A DNA stretch of 64,000 nucleotides from Nitrosospira multiformis (GTDB taxonomy: Bacteria > Pseudomonadota > Gammaproteobacteria > Burkholderiales > Nitrosomonadaceae). The notes below the pieces were generated by a model. That model ran no database searches. It was not told the DNA's origin and saw nothing but the letters and a program-made list of their open reading frames with translations. The position numbers and the translations under genes are program-made. Of this stretch, positions 7,988-17,580 are shown piece by piece. Location of the stretch: assembly GCF_900110185.1 (NCBI RefSeq), contig NZ_FOCT01000003.1, forward strand, positions 248,001-312,000, written 5' to 3'. The first letter of the stretch is position 1. Every line of letters begins with the position of its first letter.

Positions 7988-8218
7988 GGATATTTCACCA
8001 GATCACGGGATAATGGCGAGGTGTTTTGGGAATAGATTTGTGTATCCCGCGCCCAGCCAATAGGCGCGTCTATTGGTGCAGAGCGGGAGCGCGAAGATGC
8101 TGTAAAACACCCCAGTGCCCGTGAAGGCGATGGTACAGACTGGACTCAGCCTTGATTGATCAAATACTCATGTTCATGCGGCTTTCTACAATTCTCAGGC
8201 CGGTTTGGTGAAATATCC
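7988..8218. mobile_element. MITE-like repeat, copy 1 (full length, 231 bp)
   Basis: The element is bounded by a perfect 13-base terminal inverted repeat (GGATATTTCACCA, and its complement at 8206-8218). Inside, GGTGTTTT pairs with AAAACACC and CCAATAG pairs with CTATTGG, so the whole can fold into nested hairpins. A second full copy of nearly equal length lies at 51969-52201, and a left-end fragment at 42901. It has no coding capacity. This is how a non-autonomous mobile element or a long intergenic repeat looks; I do not know a named family for it. Confidence 0.75.
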
Positions 8219-8334
8219 CGCTCAATGCTCACTCACATGATTGAATCCGTTTGAAACCACGAGACGCGTTGTAGATCATTTTCAGGAATGGGGTCGCCGA
8301 AGGTCGGACCGAAAATAGAGAAACCGACCTTATT

Positions 8335-11300
8335 TCAACCTCTCCCGGCGGGATAGAGCGTGTCTCTTCCATGGACGAGATGGTACAGCACCGGTAGTAC
8401 CAGCAGTGTCAGCGCCGTGGATGACAGAATTCCTCCAATGACCACCGTTGCCAGCGGCCGCTGCACTTCTGCCCCGATACTTGTAGCCAGGGCCATGGGA
8501 ACAAACCCGAGGGCAGCCACCAGGGCTGTCATCAACACGGGCCGCAATCTCGCGAGTGCTCCTTCCTTGATGGCATCTTCCAGCGAGCAGCCTTGCGCAC
8601 GCAAATCCCGTATGAACGACAGCATCACGAGGCCGTTCAGCACCGCGACACCAGACAGAGCAATGAACCCGACCGCGGCGGAAATGGACAAGGGGATGTC
8701 CCGCAACCACAATGCCACCAAACCGCCACTGAGGGCAAAGGGAACACCGGTGAACATCAACAGCCCGTCCCGAAAATTGCCGAACATGGTGTAAAGCAGC
8801 ATCAGGATCAGCCCAAGCGCCAGGGGAATTGCTATTTGTAACCGCGTCGCCGCGGAAACCAGTTGCTCGAACTGTCCACCCCACGTGAGCCAGTATCCGG
8901 AAGGAATCGGCACTTGCTCCACCACCAATGCTTCCGCTTCTTCGACAAAGGAACCAAGATCCCTCCCTCGTACATTTGCTGTAACGACAGCCCGGCGCTT
9001 GCCGTTTTCCCGGCTCACCTGGTTGGGTCCCTGGAGAACTTCGATAGTGGCGACTTCGCCGAGGGTAACGTAGGTGGTCATGCCGATGGATGCTTGGCTT
9101 TGCAGGCCCCCGGTTGATGCCTGACTTTGCGGACCTCCAGTTGATGTCTGGCTCTGCGGATTTCCGGTCGACGGTCCTTGCATGGGAATACCGATGGGCA
9201 ATCGCCTGAGTGCATCAGGATCGGCCCGCAACTGTTCCGGGAGCCGCACCTGCAACTCGAAGCGGCGGTCGCCCTCGAAAATCGTTCCGGCGTTTTTTCC
9301 ACCAACGGCAACCGCTACTGCATCCTGTATATCCGCGACATTCAATCCGTAACGGGCAAGCTTTACACGGTCAGGCTGAACGGTCAGCACCGGCAAGCCG
9401 GTAAGCTGTTCGGTTTTTACATCCGCCGCGCCGGGAACAGTTTCGAGCAGATGCTCGATCTGGTCTGCCACCCTGAACAGCGTGTCCATGTCGTCACCGA
9501 ATACCTTTACCGCGACGTCCGCTCGCACACCGGACAGCAACTCGTTGAATCGCATCTGGATGGGCTGGGTAAATTCATAATTGTTGCCCGGTACCTGGCC
9601 TACCGCCTGCTCCAGTGCAACAATAAGATCTGCCTTCGTGGAATATTGTTTCCGCCATTGCGACTGGGGTTTCAGTATGACGAAGATGTCCGCCACGTTC
9701 GGTGGCATGGGGTCGGTTGCGATCTCGGGAGTCCCGATCTTGGTGAAAACACGCTCCACCTCGGGAAATGCCTTGATCGTCTCCTCCACTTCATGCTGCA
9801 TCTCGATTGCCGTGGTCAGGCTGGTACCGGGAATGCGGATTGCGTGCAGCGCGATATCTCCCTCATTGAGATTGGGTACGAACTCCGTACCCATTTTTGT
9901 GGTCAGCAGGCCGCTCAATGCAACAATCACAACGGCGGTGGTGACAGTGAGGCCCCGGTTTCTCATTACAGCGTCGAGAACCGGCAGATAGACTTTCTTC
10001 GCCCACGCAACCACCGCGCTTTCCTTTTCTGTCACCTTTCCAGTCAGAAAGAGTGCAATCGCCGCCGGGATAAACGTTATGGAAAGAATCATTGCTCCCA
10101 GCAGGGCGGTTAGTACCGTAGAGGCCATTGGGTGGAACATCTTCCCTTCCACCCCCGAAAGCGTGAAGACGGGAAGATAAACCACCATGATGATGAGCTC
10201 GCCATAAATGAGCACACGCCGCGCTTCCCTGGTCGCCTCGAATACCACCGCGAGACGCTCGTTCAATGAGAGTTCCCGTCTCAGCCGCGTCTGCTCATGA
10301 GCCAGCCGGCGCATGCTGTTTTCCACGATGACAATGGCGCCGTCCACGATGAGACCGAAATCGAGTGCCCCCAGGCTCATCAGATTGGCGCTGACCTCAT
10401 TGGCTACCATTCCGGTAAAGGTGAACAGCATCGAGAGGGGAATCACGAGCGAAGTGATGACGGCCGCACGCAGGTTCCCAAGGAAAAGGAACAGCACGAC
10501 GATGACCAGTATCGCGCCTTCGAGCAGGTTGGTGGCAACGGTCCTGATCGTCTTGTCCACAAGCGTCGTCCGATCATAGACGGCGATCGCTTCGACACCT
10601 TTCGGCAGATTCCGGTTGATTTCGGCAAGTTTTTTTGCGACGGCCTGGGAAACGACACGACTGTTTTCCCCGATCAGCATGTGGGCTGTGCCGAGCACAG
10701 TCTCCTGTCCATTCTGGGTCGCGGCACCCGTGCGCAATTCCCGTCCTATCAGCACATCGGCCACGTCCTTGATGCGTATGGGTATCCCCAAGCGGGAGCC
10801 CAGGGTGATATTGGCGATCTCTTCCAGGTTTGCCACCTGTCCCGGCACTCGCACCAGGTACTGTTCGCCGCTTTTCTCGATATATCCGGCGCCGACATTG
10901 AGGTTATTGAGGCGCAGTGCGACGATGACGTCATTCAGTGTCAATCCGAAGGAGATCAGCTTTTCGGGGTAGGGTGCGACATGGAATTGCTTGATGAAAC
11001 CTCCGACAGCGTTTATTTCCGTAACACCCGGTACCATGCGCAGCTGCGGCCGGATGATCCAATCCTGGATTTCCCGCAGGTCGATGATGCTGTATGGCGA
11101 CCCGTCAGGCTTTCGCGCACCCTCTTTAGCATTGACAGACCACATGAAAATCTCGCCCAAGCCGGTCGAGATCGGCCCCATGGTCGTTTCCACATCGAGC
11201 GGCAAACGCTCTTTTGCTTCCTGCAACCTCTGGTCGATCAACTGGCGGGCGAGGTAGATATCCGTGCCATCCTCAAAAATAACCGTAACCTGTGAGAGAC

Positions 11301-11565
11301 CGTACCGGGAAAGCGAGCGGGTGTATGCGATGTTGGGGAGTCCCGCCATGATCATCTCGATCGGGAAAGTGACGCGTTGTTCAACCTCGATCGGTGTATA
11401 TCCCGTTGCCCGTGTATTGATCTGTACCTGCACGTTGGTTATATCGGGGACGGCGTCGATGGGGAGCTTCTGGTAGCTATGGATTCCCACGGCGCCCATC
11501 GTCAGCACGGCCATCAGAACCAGCACGCGCCGCTGAATGGAGAGTTCGAGGATGCGCTCAATCAT
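8335..11565 (-). CDS. czcA: Heavy-metal efflux RND pump, inner-membrane subunit (CzcA type)
   Basis: A 1076-residue RND transporter that uses the proton gradient to export divalent metal ions across the envelope. The motif DFGLIVDGAIVIVEN near residues 400-415 is that of the CzcA/CnrA subgroup (Co, Zn, Cd, Ni) rather than the copper/silver CusA subgroup. The N-terminus (RRVLVLM...LPIDAVPDITNVQVQ) and the hydrophobic blocks match twelve membrane segments with two large periplasmic loops. An odd feature is a 9-residue tandem repeat at about 798-825 in the second periplasmic region. It is the last gene after czcC and czcB. Confidence 0.93.
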   Translation of the reverse strand: MIERILELSIQRRVLVLMAVLTMGAVGIHSYQKLPIDAVPDITNVQVQINTRATGYTPIEVEQRVTFPIEMIMAGLPNIAYTRSLSRYGLSQVTVIFEDGTDIYLARQLIDQRLQEAKERLPLDVETTMGPISTGLGEIFMWSVNAKEGARKPDGSPYSIIDLREIQDWIIRPQLRMVPGVTEINAVGGFIKQFHVAPYPEKLISFGLTLNDVIVALRLNNLNVGAGYIEKSGEQYLVRVPGQVANLEEIANITLGSRLGIPIRIKDVADVLIGRELRTGAATQNGQETVLGTAHMLIGENSRVVSQAVAKKLAEINRNLPKGVEAIAVYDRTTLVDKTIRTVATNLLEGAILVIVVLFLFLGNLRAAVITSLVIPLSMLFTFTGMVANEVSANLMSLGALDFGLIVDGAIVIVENSMRRLAHEQTRLRRELSLNERLAVVFEATREARRVLIYGELIIMVVYLPVFTLSGVEGKMFHPMASTVLTALLGAMILSITFIPAAIALFLTGKVTEKESAVVAWAKKVYLPVLDAVMRNRGLTVTTAVVIVALSGLLTTKMGTEFVPNLNEGDIALHAIRIPGTSLTTAIEMQHEVEETIKAFPEVERVFTKIGTPEIATDPMPPNVADIFVILKPQSQWRKQYSTKADLIVALEQAVGQVPGNNYEFTQPIQMRFNELLSGVRADVAVKVFGDDMDTLFRVADQIEHLLETVPGAADVKTEQLTGLPVLTVQPDRVKLARYGLNVADIQDAVAVAVGGKNAGTIFEGDRRFELQVRLPEQLRADPDALRRLPIGIPMQGPSTGNPQSQTSTGGPQSQASTGGLQSQASIGMTTYVTLGEVATIEVLQGPNQVSRENGKRRAVVTANVRGRDLGSFVEEAEALVVEQVPIPSGYWLTWGGQFEQLVSAATRLQIAIPLALGLILMLLYTMFGNFRDGLLMFTGVPFALSGGLVALWLRDIPLSISAAVGFIALSGVAVLNGLVMLSFIRDLRAQGCSLEDAIKEGALARLRPVLMTALVAALGFVPMALATSIGAEVQRPLATVVIGGILSSTALTLLVLPVLYHLVHGRDTLYPAGRG
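9089..9169 (-). repeat. Three 27-bp tandem repeats inside czcA
   Basis: Three in-frame units encode STG-(N/G)-(P/L)-QSQ-(T/A) in a row. The DNA copies differ by several bases each, and the unit length is a multiple of three, so the frame is kept. They form a flexible Ser/Gln/Gly spacer in a periplasmic loop where homologues usually have a short connection (from memory). Confidence 0.85.
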
Positions 11566-11633
11566 GATGCCGGTGAAACTGATCTATTTGATCAAGAGGG
11601 ATGGAGCCCTTACTTGACCTGCCTGACCCGGAT

Positions 11634-13163
11634 CTAGTGTTCATGGGTAGCCCCCGATTTACCCAGCTCGGCTTTGATTGCAAAGCTGTTGCCTGCCGCG
11701 TATTGTTCTCCTGCCTTCAAGCCATCGAGAACCTCGATCGTCTTGCTGTCGCTACGTCCCAGCTCCAGCGGCCGCGCTTCGAAATATTCACCATAACGCC
11801 CGAATACCACAGTCGAGTCATGGAGTGTCTGGAGCGCGTCGGCAGATACGGCAACCGGTACGGGAATTTCTGCGGCCACCATTTCGGCAGTTACAAACAT
11901 CCCGGGACGCCATTTTCCCTCCTTGTTTTGCAGGGCGAGCCGCGCCGTGGCCGTACGGGTCTGGCCGCCGATCAGAGTGGTGATGTAGATAACAACGCCT
12001 TCCCCCTCCAGATCCGACGCCGTTGCCCTGACGGTCGCTTTTTGCCCGACCTTGACTACATCCAGGTCTTTTGGATAAACCGTGATGCCAGCCCACACTG
12101 TCGAAACATCGGCAATAACAAAAATATGTTCATCTTCCTTCAGCGTCTGGCCGAGGGCGACAGTCTTGTCAATGATGAGCCCGGATATCGGGGCACGGAC
12201 TTCATAGCTGGCCAGATTGCCGGAAGAAGGCGCCGCTTCCGGCTGCACTCCAAGCGACTGCAGCTTGACTGCAGCCAGGTCCAATGCAATCTCGGCCTCA
12301 TTCAGCAGTTCCTGGGCCACGAGGTAGTCCTGCTTGGCGGAGATTTTTTCTTCCCACAGCTGCCGTTCGCGCTCATAGGTCGTTTGTGCCAGACCGAGCC
12401 GCTTCTTGGCTACCCGGTACTGGCTACGCAGTTCAGCCAGCATCTGACTCTCTATCACCACAAGAATCTCTCCTTTCTGCACCTGCTGGCCGTGGTGACG
12501 CTTCACCGCGGTGACTATTCCCGGGAGGCGGGGTACCACTTGCACGATGGTATGCTCATTGAAGATGATCTCCCCAGGCAGCTTGAGCAGGGGTTTGATG
12601 ATTGCCGGGCCAGCCGTGCGTATTTCGATACCGGCGCCTTTCAGCATCTCGTCCGGCATTTCCACCCTGGCCTCGACCTGGCTATACTCCCAATGCATCG
12701 TTCTGCCTTTCCATTCGACAGCAATCGCGGCATTAAACGAATGAGGTTCTTTCACTATCTGATCGCTTACCAGATAATCAGCCTCTGGCGTGAACCTGAA
12801 TATCTGCGCAGGTGCCCCAAGGCGGGACAACGTCATGGTGACTTTGGCAGCGGCGGGCGGAAGGGGCTTGCTCTTTTCATATAGATAGAGCCTGAAGCGC
12901 GGCGGTACGTTGGTCTCAAAAATAGTCACCTCCAGGCCAAAGCCGTCTGTTCCACCTTCGGTAAAAAGCTTTCCGCCTTTGGGCCCCTCCCGATAGTTCG
13001 ATGATGCCTTGCCCTCGACCGCAGGTGCTTCATGAGCGGGATGAGCTGCGGAATCCCCGGAGATGGATTGCGAAGTCTTGTCGGAGCTGAGTATCAACCC
13101 GCCGAGTGCAATACCTACGGCGATTACGGAAAGGATCGAAATCAGTTTCTTCCTGTTATTCAC
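11634..13163 (-). CDS. czcB: RND efflux periplasmic adaptor (CzcB type)
   Basis: A 509-residue membrane-fusion protein joining the RND pump to the outer-membrane channel. Residues 1-30 form an N-terminal membrane anchor or signal (KKLISILSVIAVGIALGGLIL). A His-containing linker (HPAHEAP) and an extra N-terminal domain precede the barrel-sandwich/lipoyl half motifs (LPGIVTAVKRHHGQQVQKGEIL, split by the coiled coil, then YEVRAPISGLI). The C-terminus ends in HEH, possibly metal-binding. It starts two bases after the czcC stop and ends 68 bases before czcA, so the three form an operon. Confidence 0.92.
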   Translation of the reverse strand: MNNRKKLISILSVIAVGIALGGLILSSDKTSQSISGDSAAHPAHEAPAVEGKASSNYREGPKGGKLFTEGGTDGFGLEVTIFETNVPPRFRLYLYEKSKPLPPAAAKVTMTLSRLGAPAQIFRFTPEADYLVSDQIVKEPHSFNAAIAVEWKGRTMHWEYSQVEARVEMPDEMLKGAGIEIRTAGPAIIKPLLKLPGEIIFNEHTIVQVVPRLPGIVTAVKRHHGQQVQKGEILVVIESQMLAELRSQYRVAKKRLGLAQTTYERERQLWEEKISAKQDYLVAQELLNEAEIALDLAAVKLQSLGVQPEAAPSSGNLASYEVRAPISGLIIDKTVALGQTLKEDEHIFVIADVSTVWAGITVYPKDLDVVKVGQKATVRATASDLEGEGVVIYITTLIGGQTRTATARLALQNKEGKWRPGMFVTAEMVAAEIPVPVAVSADALQTLHDSTVVFGRYGEYFEARPLELGRSDSKTIEVLDGLKAGEQYAAGNSFAIKAELGKSGATHEH

Positions 13164-13165
13164 TT

Positions 13166-14581
13166 CTACTCCTTATCATCCGTAAAATCGGAAGAGGCTG
13201 GTTCATCGGTGTCCTGTCTGGCAACACCATCGAGGGGCGCTGCAATCAAACGTTCGATTTCATTGACAAGGCGATGGTAGTTGGCGAGCGCACGCACATA
13301 CAGAATCTGGTTCTGAAACAAGGTGCGCTGGGCGTCGAGCACTTCAAGAAAGCCGAATTTGCCGAACTCATAACCCTTGTTCGTCACATCGAAAGCACTT
13401 CGGGCCGCAGGCAATATCTCCCCGCGCAATATCGATATCTCGTTTTCGACTGCTGCCAACGATTCGTAGGCTTGTACCAGCTCTGCCTTGAGGCGCAGGT
13501 CTGTCGCGGCTTGCTCATCCTGTGCCTTATCCAGGCGTTGATAGGCTTCCCGCAGGTTTCCCTGATTCCGGTCGAATAATTGCAGCGGCATGGAGACACC
13601 TACGATTGCAGTCGTTCCCCCTGATTCCCAATGTTTGATCATGCCGCCCGCAAGGGTGATATCGGGAATGCGGCGGGATTGCTCCACTTCGAGCAGCGCC
13701 TTGCGATGTTCTATGCCTTTTCTGGCGCGATCCGCCATGGGGTTCGATAAGACTCGCTCGGTCAATGCGGCTAAATCGGGCAGGACGACCATCGATTCCA
13801 GAACTCCTAGCGCTTCCCCAAACTGAGGCGAACTGTCACCCCATAGCAGCGCAAGGCGTTTGCGCGCGGCGGCCAGTTCGCGTTGTGCCTGTCCCAGAGC
13901 AATTCGCGTCGTGGAAAATGCTACTCCCACTTTAGTCTCTTCTATCGGCGGCACTTTTCCCGCCTGCACCCGGCGCCTGACAGTATCCACCACCCGCTGA
14001 GCCAGCCGCTGGCTCTCCTCGGCCAGCCGCAACTGCTCCTGTCCCGCCAGCACCTCTGTAAATACGTTCGCTACCCGTGCGACGAGTTCGAGCCGTTTGG
14101 TTTCGAAGTCCTTGCCCGCAAGTGCTTGCCCGAGCGACGCAGCATTTACCCGCGCCGCACGTTTTCCTCCCAACTCGATCAATTGGCTGATGCGAATGAT
14201 CAAATCCTGCTGCTCGACATTTTGCTTGATGGCTCTTTGTCCGTTTTCGTTCCCCATGTTTCCGGCATTGTCGACGTCCACCGACAACTGAGGGTTGCGC
14301 AACAATCCGGCCTGCAACGTAACACCCTCCAAGGCGCGCATCTCCTTATCGAAGGAGGCCAGTTCGGGGTTGTGCTGAAGTGTGAGCCGCACCGCATCCC
14401 GCAGGGTGAGATTGCTCTTGACTTCAGGACCAGCAGCATTGGGAAAGCGCGTGCCCTCAACCGCACGCATGCCCCTAAAAGAGCTGTCAGCACCTGCCGA
14501 CGGCAAGCAAGTCATCGCAAGGACAAGCATGACTCCCACACGCGCATACTGCCTGATGATGAACAACACATGAAAATTCAT
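13166..14581 (-). CDS. czcC: RND efflux outer-membrane channel (CzcC/TolC type)
   Basis: A 471-residue outer-membrane efflux protein of the TolC superfamily. The start at 14581 (MNFHVLF...) is preferred over an in-frame codon 24 bases upstream because GGAG then sits at usable distance and a clean signal peptide ending SAGA results. Two repeated helical halves (LTLRDAVRLTLQHNPEL, then a second run ending with GKFGFLEVLDAQRTLFQNQ) are typical. It is the first gene of czcCBA and would provide the exit duct for metals. Confidence 0.9.
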   Translation of the reverse strand: MNFHVLFIIRQYARVGVMLVLAMTCLPSAGADSSFRGMRAVEGTRFPNAAGPEVKSNLTLRDAVRLTLQHNPELASFDKEMRALEGVTLQAGLLRNPQLSVDVDNAGNMGNENGQRAIKQNVEQQDLIIRISQLIELGGKRAARVNAASLGQALAGKDFETKRLELVARVANVFTEVLAGQEQLRLAEESQRLAQRVVDTVRRRVQAGKVPPIEETKVGVAFSTTRIALGQAQRELAAARKRLALLWGDSSPQFGEALGVLESMVVLPDLAALTERVLSNPMADRARKGIEHRKALLEVEQSRRIPDITLAGGMIKHWESGGTTAIVGVSMPLQLFDRNQGNLREAYQRLDKAQDEQAATDLRLKAELVQAYESLAAVENEISILRGEILPAARSAFDVTNKGYEFGKFGFLEVLDAQRTLFQNQILYVRALANYHRLVNEIERLIAAPLDGVARQDTDEPASSDFTDDKE

Positions 14582-15006
14582 GGAGATTTCTCCGCGAGTA
14601 ATCAAGGGAAACGCATAACCTGTAGTTGATTACATAAATAGTGGTTTCGCCCCGAGTCCTTAGCCTCCTGTTCACCCTGAGCCCTGAGCCCTTCGGCAGG
14701 CTCAGGACATCCTGGCCAAGATAGAAAGGTCGAATTTGTTCAGGACTCGCTCCAAGGGTCGAGCAGGGACTGAACAGGGGCCAAACGGATGCAACGGATG
14801 CTCAAGACAGCCTTATGGGGGGTCGACCGTTCTCAAGGTAAAAGGGGTACCCGGAACAGGTATGCCCGAGGGTTCAGGGTGCAATATAGAAACTATTTAC
14901 CCTGCGAAAACCTTGCCGGATAAACCAGAAGGCGCTTGCGTTAATTCAGGGCTAACAGGTTTCGAGTTTGGACCAATGAGACGCTCGGGCTGCCCGGCGA
15001 CCTGGC
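14582..15006. other. Intergenic region with hairpin repeats, no gene
   Basis: About 425 bases separate czcC from the His-rich protein. It holds the REP-like hairpin at 14683-14706 and a second inverted repeat with TGTTCAG/CTGAACA arms at about 14735-14774. A plus-strand open frame at 14736-15062 shows no ribosome site or familiar sequence and is not called. Confidence 0.6.
14683..14706. repeat. REP-like palindromic repeat
   Basis: The arms CCTGAGCC and GGCTCAGG flank a TTCGG-containing loop. The sequence around it (GAGCCCTTCGGCAGGCTCAGG-like) resembles a repetitive extragenic palindrome common in many proteobacterial genomes, from memory. It is a single copy in this window. Confidence 0.6.
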
Positions 15007-15387
15007 TTAAGAGATTCTGCGGGGAGGGTGAAGAGGTGAATCGGGGATGGATTCGGGGATAGTGACGGTGATGAATCCTGTTATGACTTCCTCAGCAGTA
15101 GAAGCTGCCACCATGAGGGGTGCTGTCAGGAAAAAAGGCTGATATTGCCCGGCTGCGTGCAGGCACAAATGTGTCGCGGCATCCAGATGACCTTTGTCGT
15201 CACGCAGGGCATGCTGATGGGCTTCGAGGTGAGCCGCCGGATCCAGAGACAGAACGTGATGCGCATGGTCAAGCTCATGCGCAAAGACTTCCCCATTAAA
15301 TGCCCAGCTCAAGGCATTTGTCATCATGCTGACGAACAGCATGAGCATGACGAAATGGGTATGATGGCTGTGCATGATTTTGTTCAT
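15007..15387 (-). CDS. His-rich small secreted protein upstream of czcCBA, possible metal-binding
   Basis: A 126-residue protein beginning MNKIMHSHHTHF, then a hydrophobic signal-like segment (FVMLMLFVSMMTNALSWAF). The middle is rich in histidine (HELDHAHHV, HLEAHQHAL, HLDAATHLCLHAAG). The histidines and likely periplasmic location, and its place 425 bases upstream of a metal efflux operon on the same strand, suggest periplasmic metal binding or sensing, as seen for small proteins in other cop/czc clusters. I cannot name a family. Confidence 0.6.
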   Translation of the reverse strand: MNKIMHSHHTHFVMLMLFVSMMTNALSWAFNGEVFAHELDHAHHVLSLDPAAHLEAHQHALRDDKGHLDAATHLCLHAAGQYQPFFLTAPLMVAASTAEEVITGFITVTIPESIPDSPLHPPRRIS

Positions 15388-15676
15388 GGCATAAGAAAAA
15401 GGGGAAAAGGAATTCTATACCCTTGAAGCCGGTAGTGCCAATATTTGTTTTCTATCTGCAGAAATGACGCTGGTAAGCGAATGGCATTGCACCGCGCGGG
15501 CTTCTGATGATGATTCAGAGCCTGCATGATCAAAATTGTTTAGCGCAGGATGTTTACGGTAGGATGCGGTGAAGGCGGTAACCGTAATCCATCAATCGCT
15601 AGTTACGCTTTGTTTCCGCCTACCCTGTCTCTGCCAACAATGTACGTCATCCCAGGATCCGCCTCGAATCAAACCT
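15388..15676. other. Intergenic region, nothing identified
   Basis: About 290 bases between the His-rich protein gene and the end of the amylase-like gene. I see no gene, no clear terminator and no repeat. Confidence 0.4.
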
Positions 15677-17511
15677 TCACGCGCTTCGCCAGAAGCGGCC
15701 GTAGTTGGAGGGGACGCTTAGCCAGCGCTCTTCTCCTTCCGTTGCGACAAAATTATCCTGCCCATGCAGTTGCTCCCTGTAGCTGCCTGTTCGAGAGAAC
15801 CGTAAGGGAACGGCCTGCTCTGCATCCGTGAAATTCAACGCAATGAGACTCATTGCATCGTCAGTCTTCCGGTGGAAAAGCAGTATCCCGCGCGACAGAT
15901 AGCGCTCGTAATCGCTATAAAAGTAATGAGAGCCATGGCGCAATTCAGGGCAATTCTTTCGCAGGCTTACCAGATTACGTGTCAGTGTCACCAGGTTTTT
16001 CCCCGGCGTGTCATAGAAATAATCCCAGCGCAACGGCCGCAACAGCAACACGCGCCCCAAGCCACCCTCCGGAATGAAATAGTTCTCTCCGAATTCCTGG
16101 CCCTGCCATAACATGGGAAGGCCCTTGGCAGTAAGCAACGCGATAAGATAGGGCTGGAGACGGTACCAGTTGGCGCGGCTCCCCTCCATGAATAGGGGAT
16201 TCCAATCGCGTTGATCCAGGCCAAACTCACATAAAAAACGGCTATGGTCATGATTCTCGATGTACTGGAGCGGTGCTTTGGGCAAGGCTTCTCCGTTCTG
16301 GCTGGCGTATTCGATATAGCCGAGCGCTCCAAGTCGATGTCCGAAATTTTCTATTGCACCGGCAGCGCCGTGAACACAGGCTGTGGCTGCGCCAAAGGTG
16401 TTGTTCTGCCAGGTGGCATTGCTGTAGGTTTTTTCCAGAATTTCTTCGGGTGCCTCCAGTTGCTCCGCGATTTGAACGAGTCTGACGCTATCCGACGCAT
16501 GGAACCGGGTAAGACTGATCGTGGTTTTTACATACTCATAGGTATTGAACACCAGGTTGGCATAGCCAACCCCCATAGCGCCGTCCCAGTAGTTTGGCAC
16601 GCAGTCATAGCGGAAGCCGTCAATATGATAGGTATTCAGCCAGTGTGTGTTCACGCTATAGAAAAAGTCGCGGGTCAAGGCGCGGTTGAAATCGGTGCTG
16701 ATGCCGAAATAGTCCTTGGCGAACGGGCCCATGAAAGGATTTTCGTCATACTGGAGCCTGTGGTAGAGATCGGCGTAAGGGAAATCAGCCGAGGCATGTC
16801 CATATACGACGTCAGCAATGACCGCCAGTCCATGCTGATGCGCTGCATCGACGAAACGCTGGAAATCGTCCCTGCGGCCAAAACGTTCATCCACTCCGAA
16901 ATAGCCGATGGGCAGGTAGCCCCAATCAACATCGAGCGAGACATTGCTGACAGGCATGACAGATATAGCATTTACGCCCAGGTCAGCCAGATAGGCCAGC
17001 CGATCGATCGCTCCTTGCAGGCTGCCGCCGAATTCCGCCAGATTCAGTTCATACAGAATCAGGTCTTGCACCGCAGGCGTTTTCCAGGCGTTCTCCTCGG
17101 TACTCCAGACGTAAGGAACAAAGCCAAGCGTAAAAGCCGATAACTTCCCCGTAGCGTATTCGCGGGCAAAAGGATCGATGATCCAGTCGAGTACGCCCAC
17201 ATTCGGATTGTGCAGCTCAAAGCGATAGACGTATCGGCCGGTAAACCGAAATGCGAACTTGGCTGCACATCCCGGATAGTGTTGAAATCAACCTTGCCTG
17301 ACCACATGTCGCCGTACTCGCCATTTACGCCATGCCCCAGTTCGAAGGCCAGCGGTTGAATTCCCTGAATGAACTGGTCGCGCTCATGAATGAGCTTTAT
17401 CCACAGGCGGTTCCCGTTGGCGGCCGAGACCCAGGGCAGCAGTATTCCAAAATCTACGATGCCCGGTGTAAGTTCATGCGGGCCGAGTTGATTCATGGGA
17501 AGATTTTTCAT
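15677..17511 (-). pseudogene. GH13 alpha-amylase-family enzyme, interrupted by one frameshift
   Basis: Two overlapping reading frames together make one glycoside hydrolase family 13 protein. The N-terminal part (from 17511, HELTPGIVDFGILLPWVSA) is a CBM48-like entry domain. The rest contains the catalytic barrel with ADVVYGHA, GFRYDCV (nucleophile Asp), LVQIAEQLE (acid/base Glu) and IENHDHSRF (transition-state Asp). The frames join near 17250-17270, where one base appears to be missing; the downstream frame reads FAFRFTGRYVYRFELHNP across the join. All catalytic residues survive, so this may be a recent mutation or a sequencing error. The probable role is on alpha-glucans such as glycogen. 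Confidence 0.8.
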
Positions 17512-17580
17512 GATTTGATACTCCCACTGTATCGGTGTAGTCGGTCAAACGTTGGCGAGACGTTCGGTCAGGAAAGTTCT

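Noticed and set aside
8300..8330. Terminator after czcA
   Set aside because: An AGGTCGG/CCGACCT stem is visible, but without a T-run on the minus strand I do not call it.
9089..9169. CRISPR-like array
   Set aside because: Only three contiguous units with no spacers, in frame inside a gene; they are coding tandem repeats.
9178..10113. 311-residue plus-strand open frame
   Set aside because: Antisense shadow of czcA.
11601..12884. 427-residue plus-strand open frame
   Set aside because: Antisense shadow of czcB; high GC makes long spurious frames common here.
14736..15062. 108-residue plus-strand open frame
   Set aside because: No ribosome site, atypical composition, overlaps hairpin repeats and the end of the His-rich gene.
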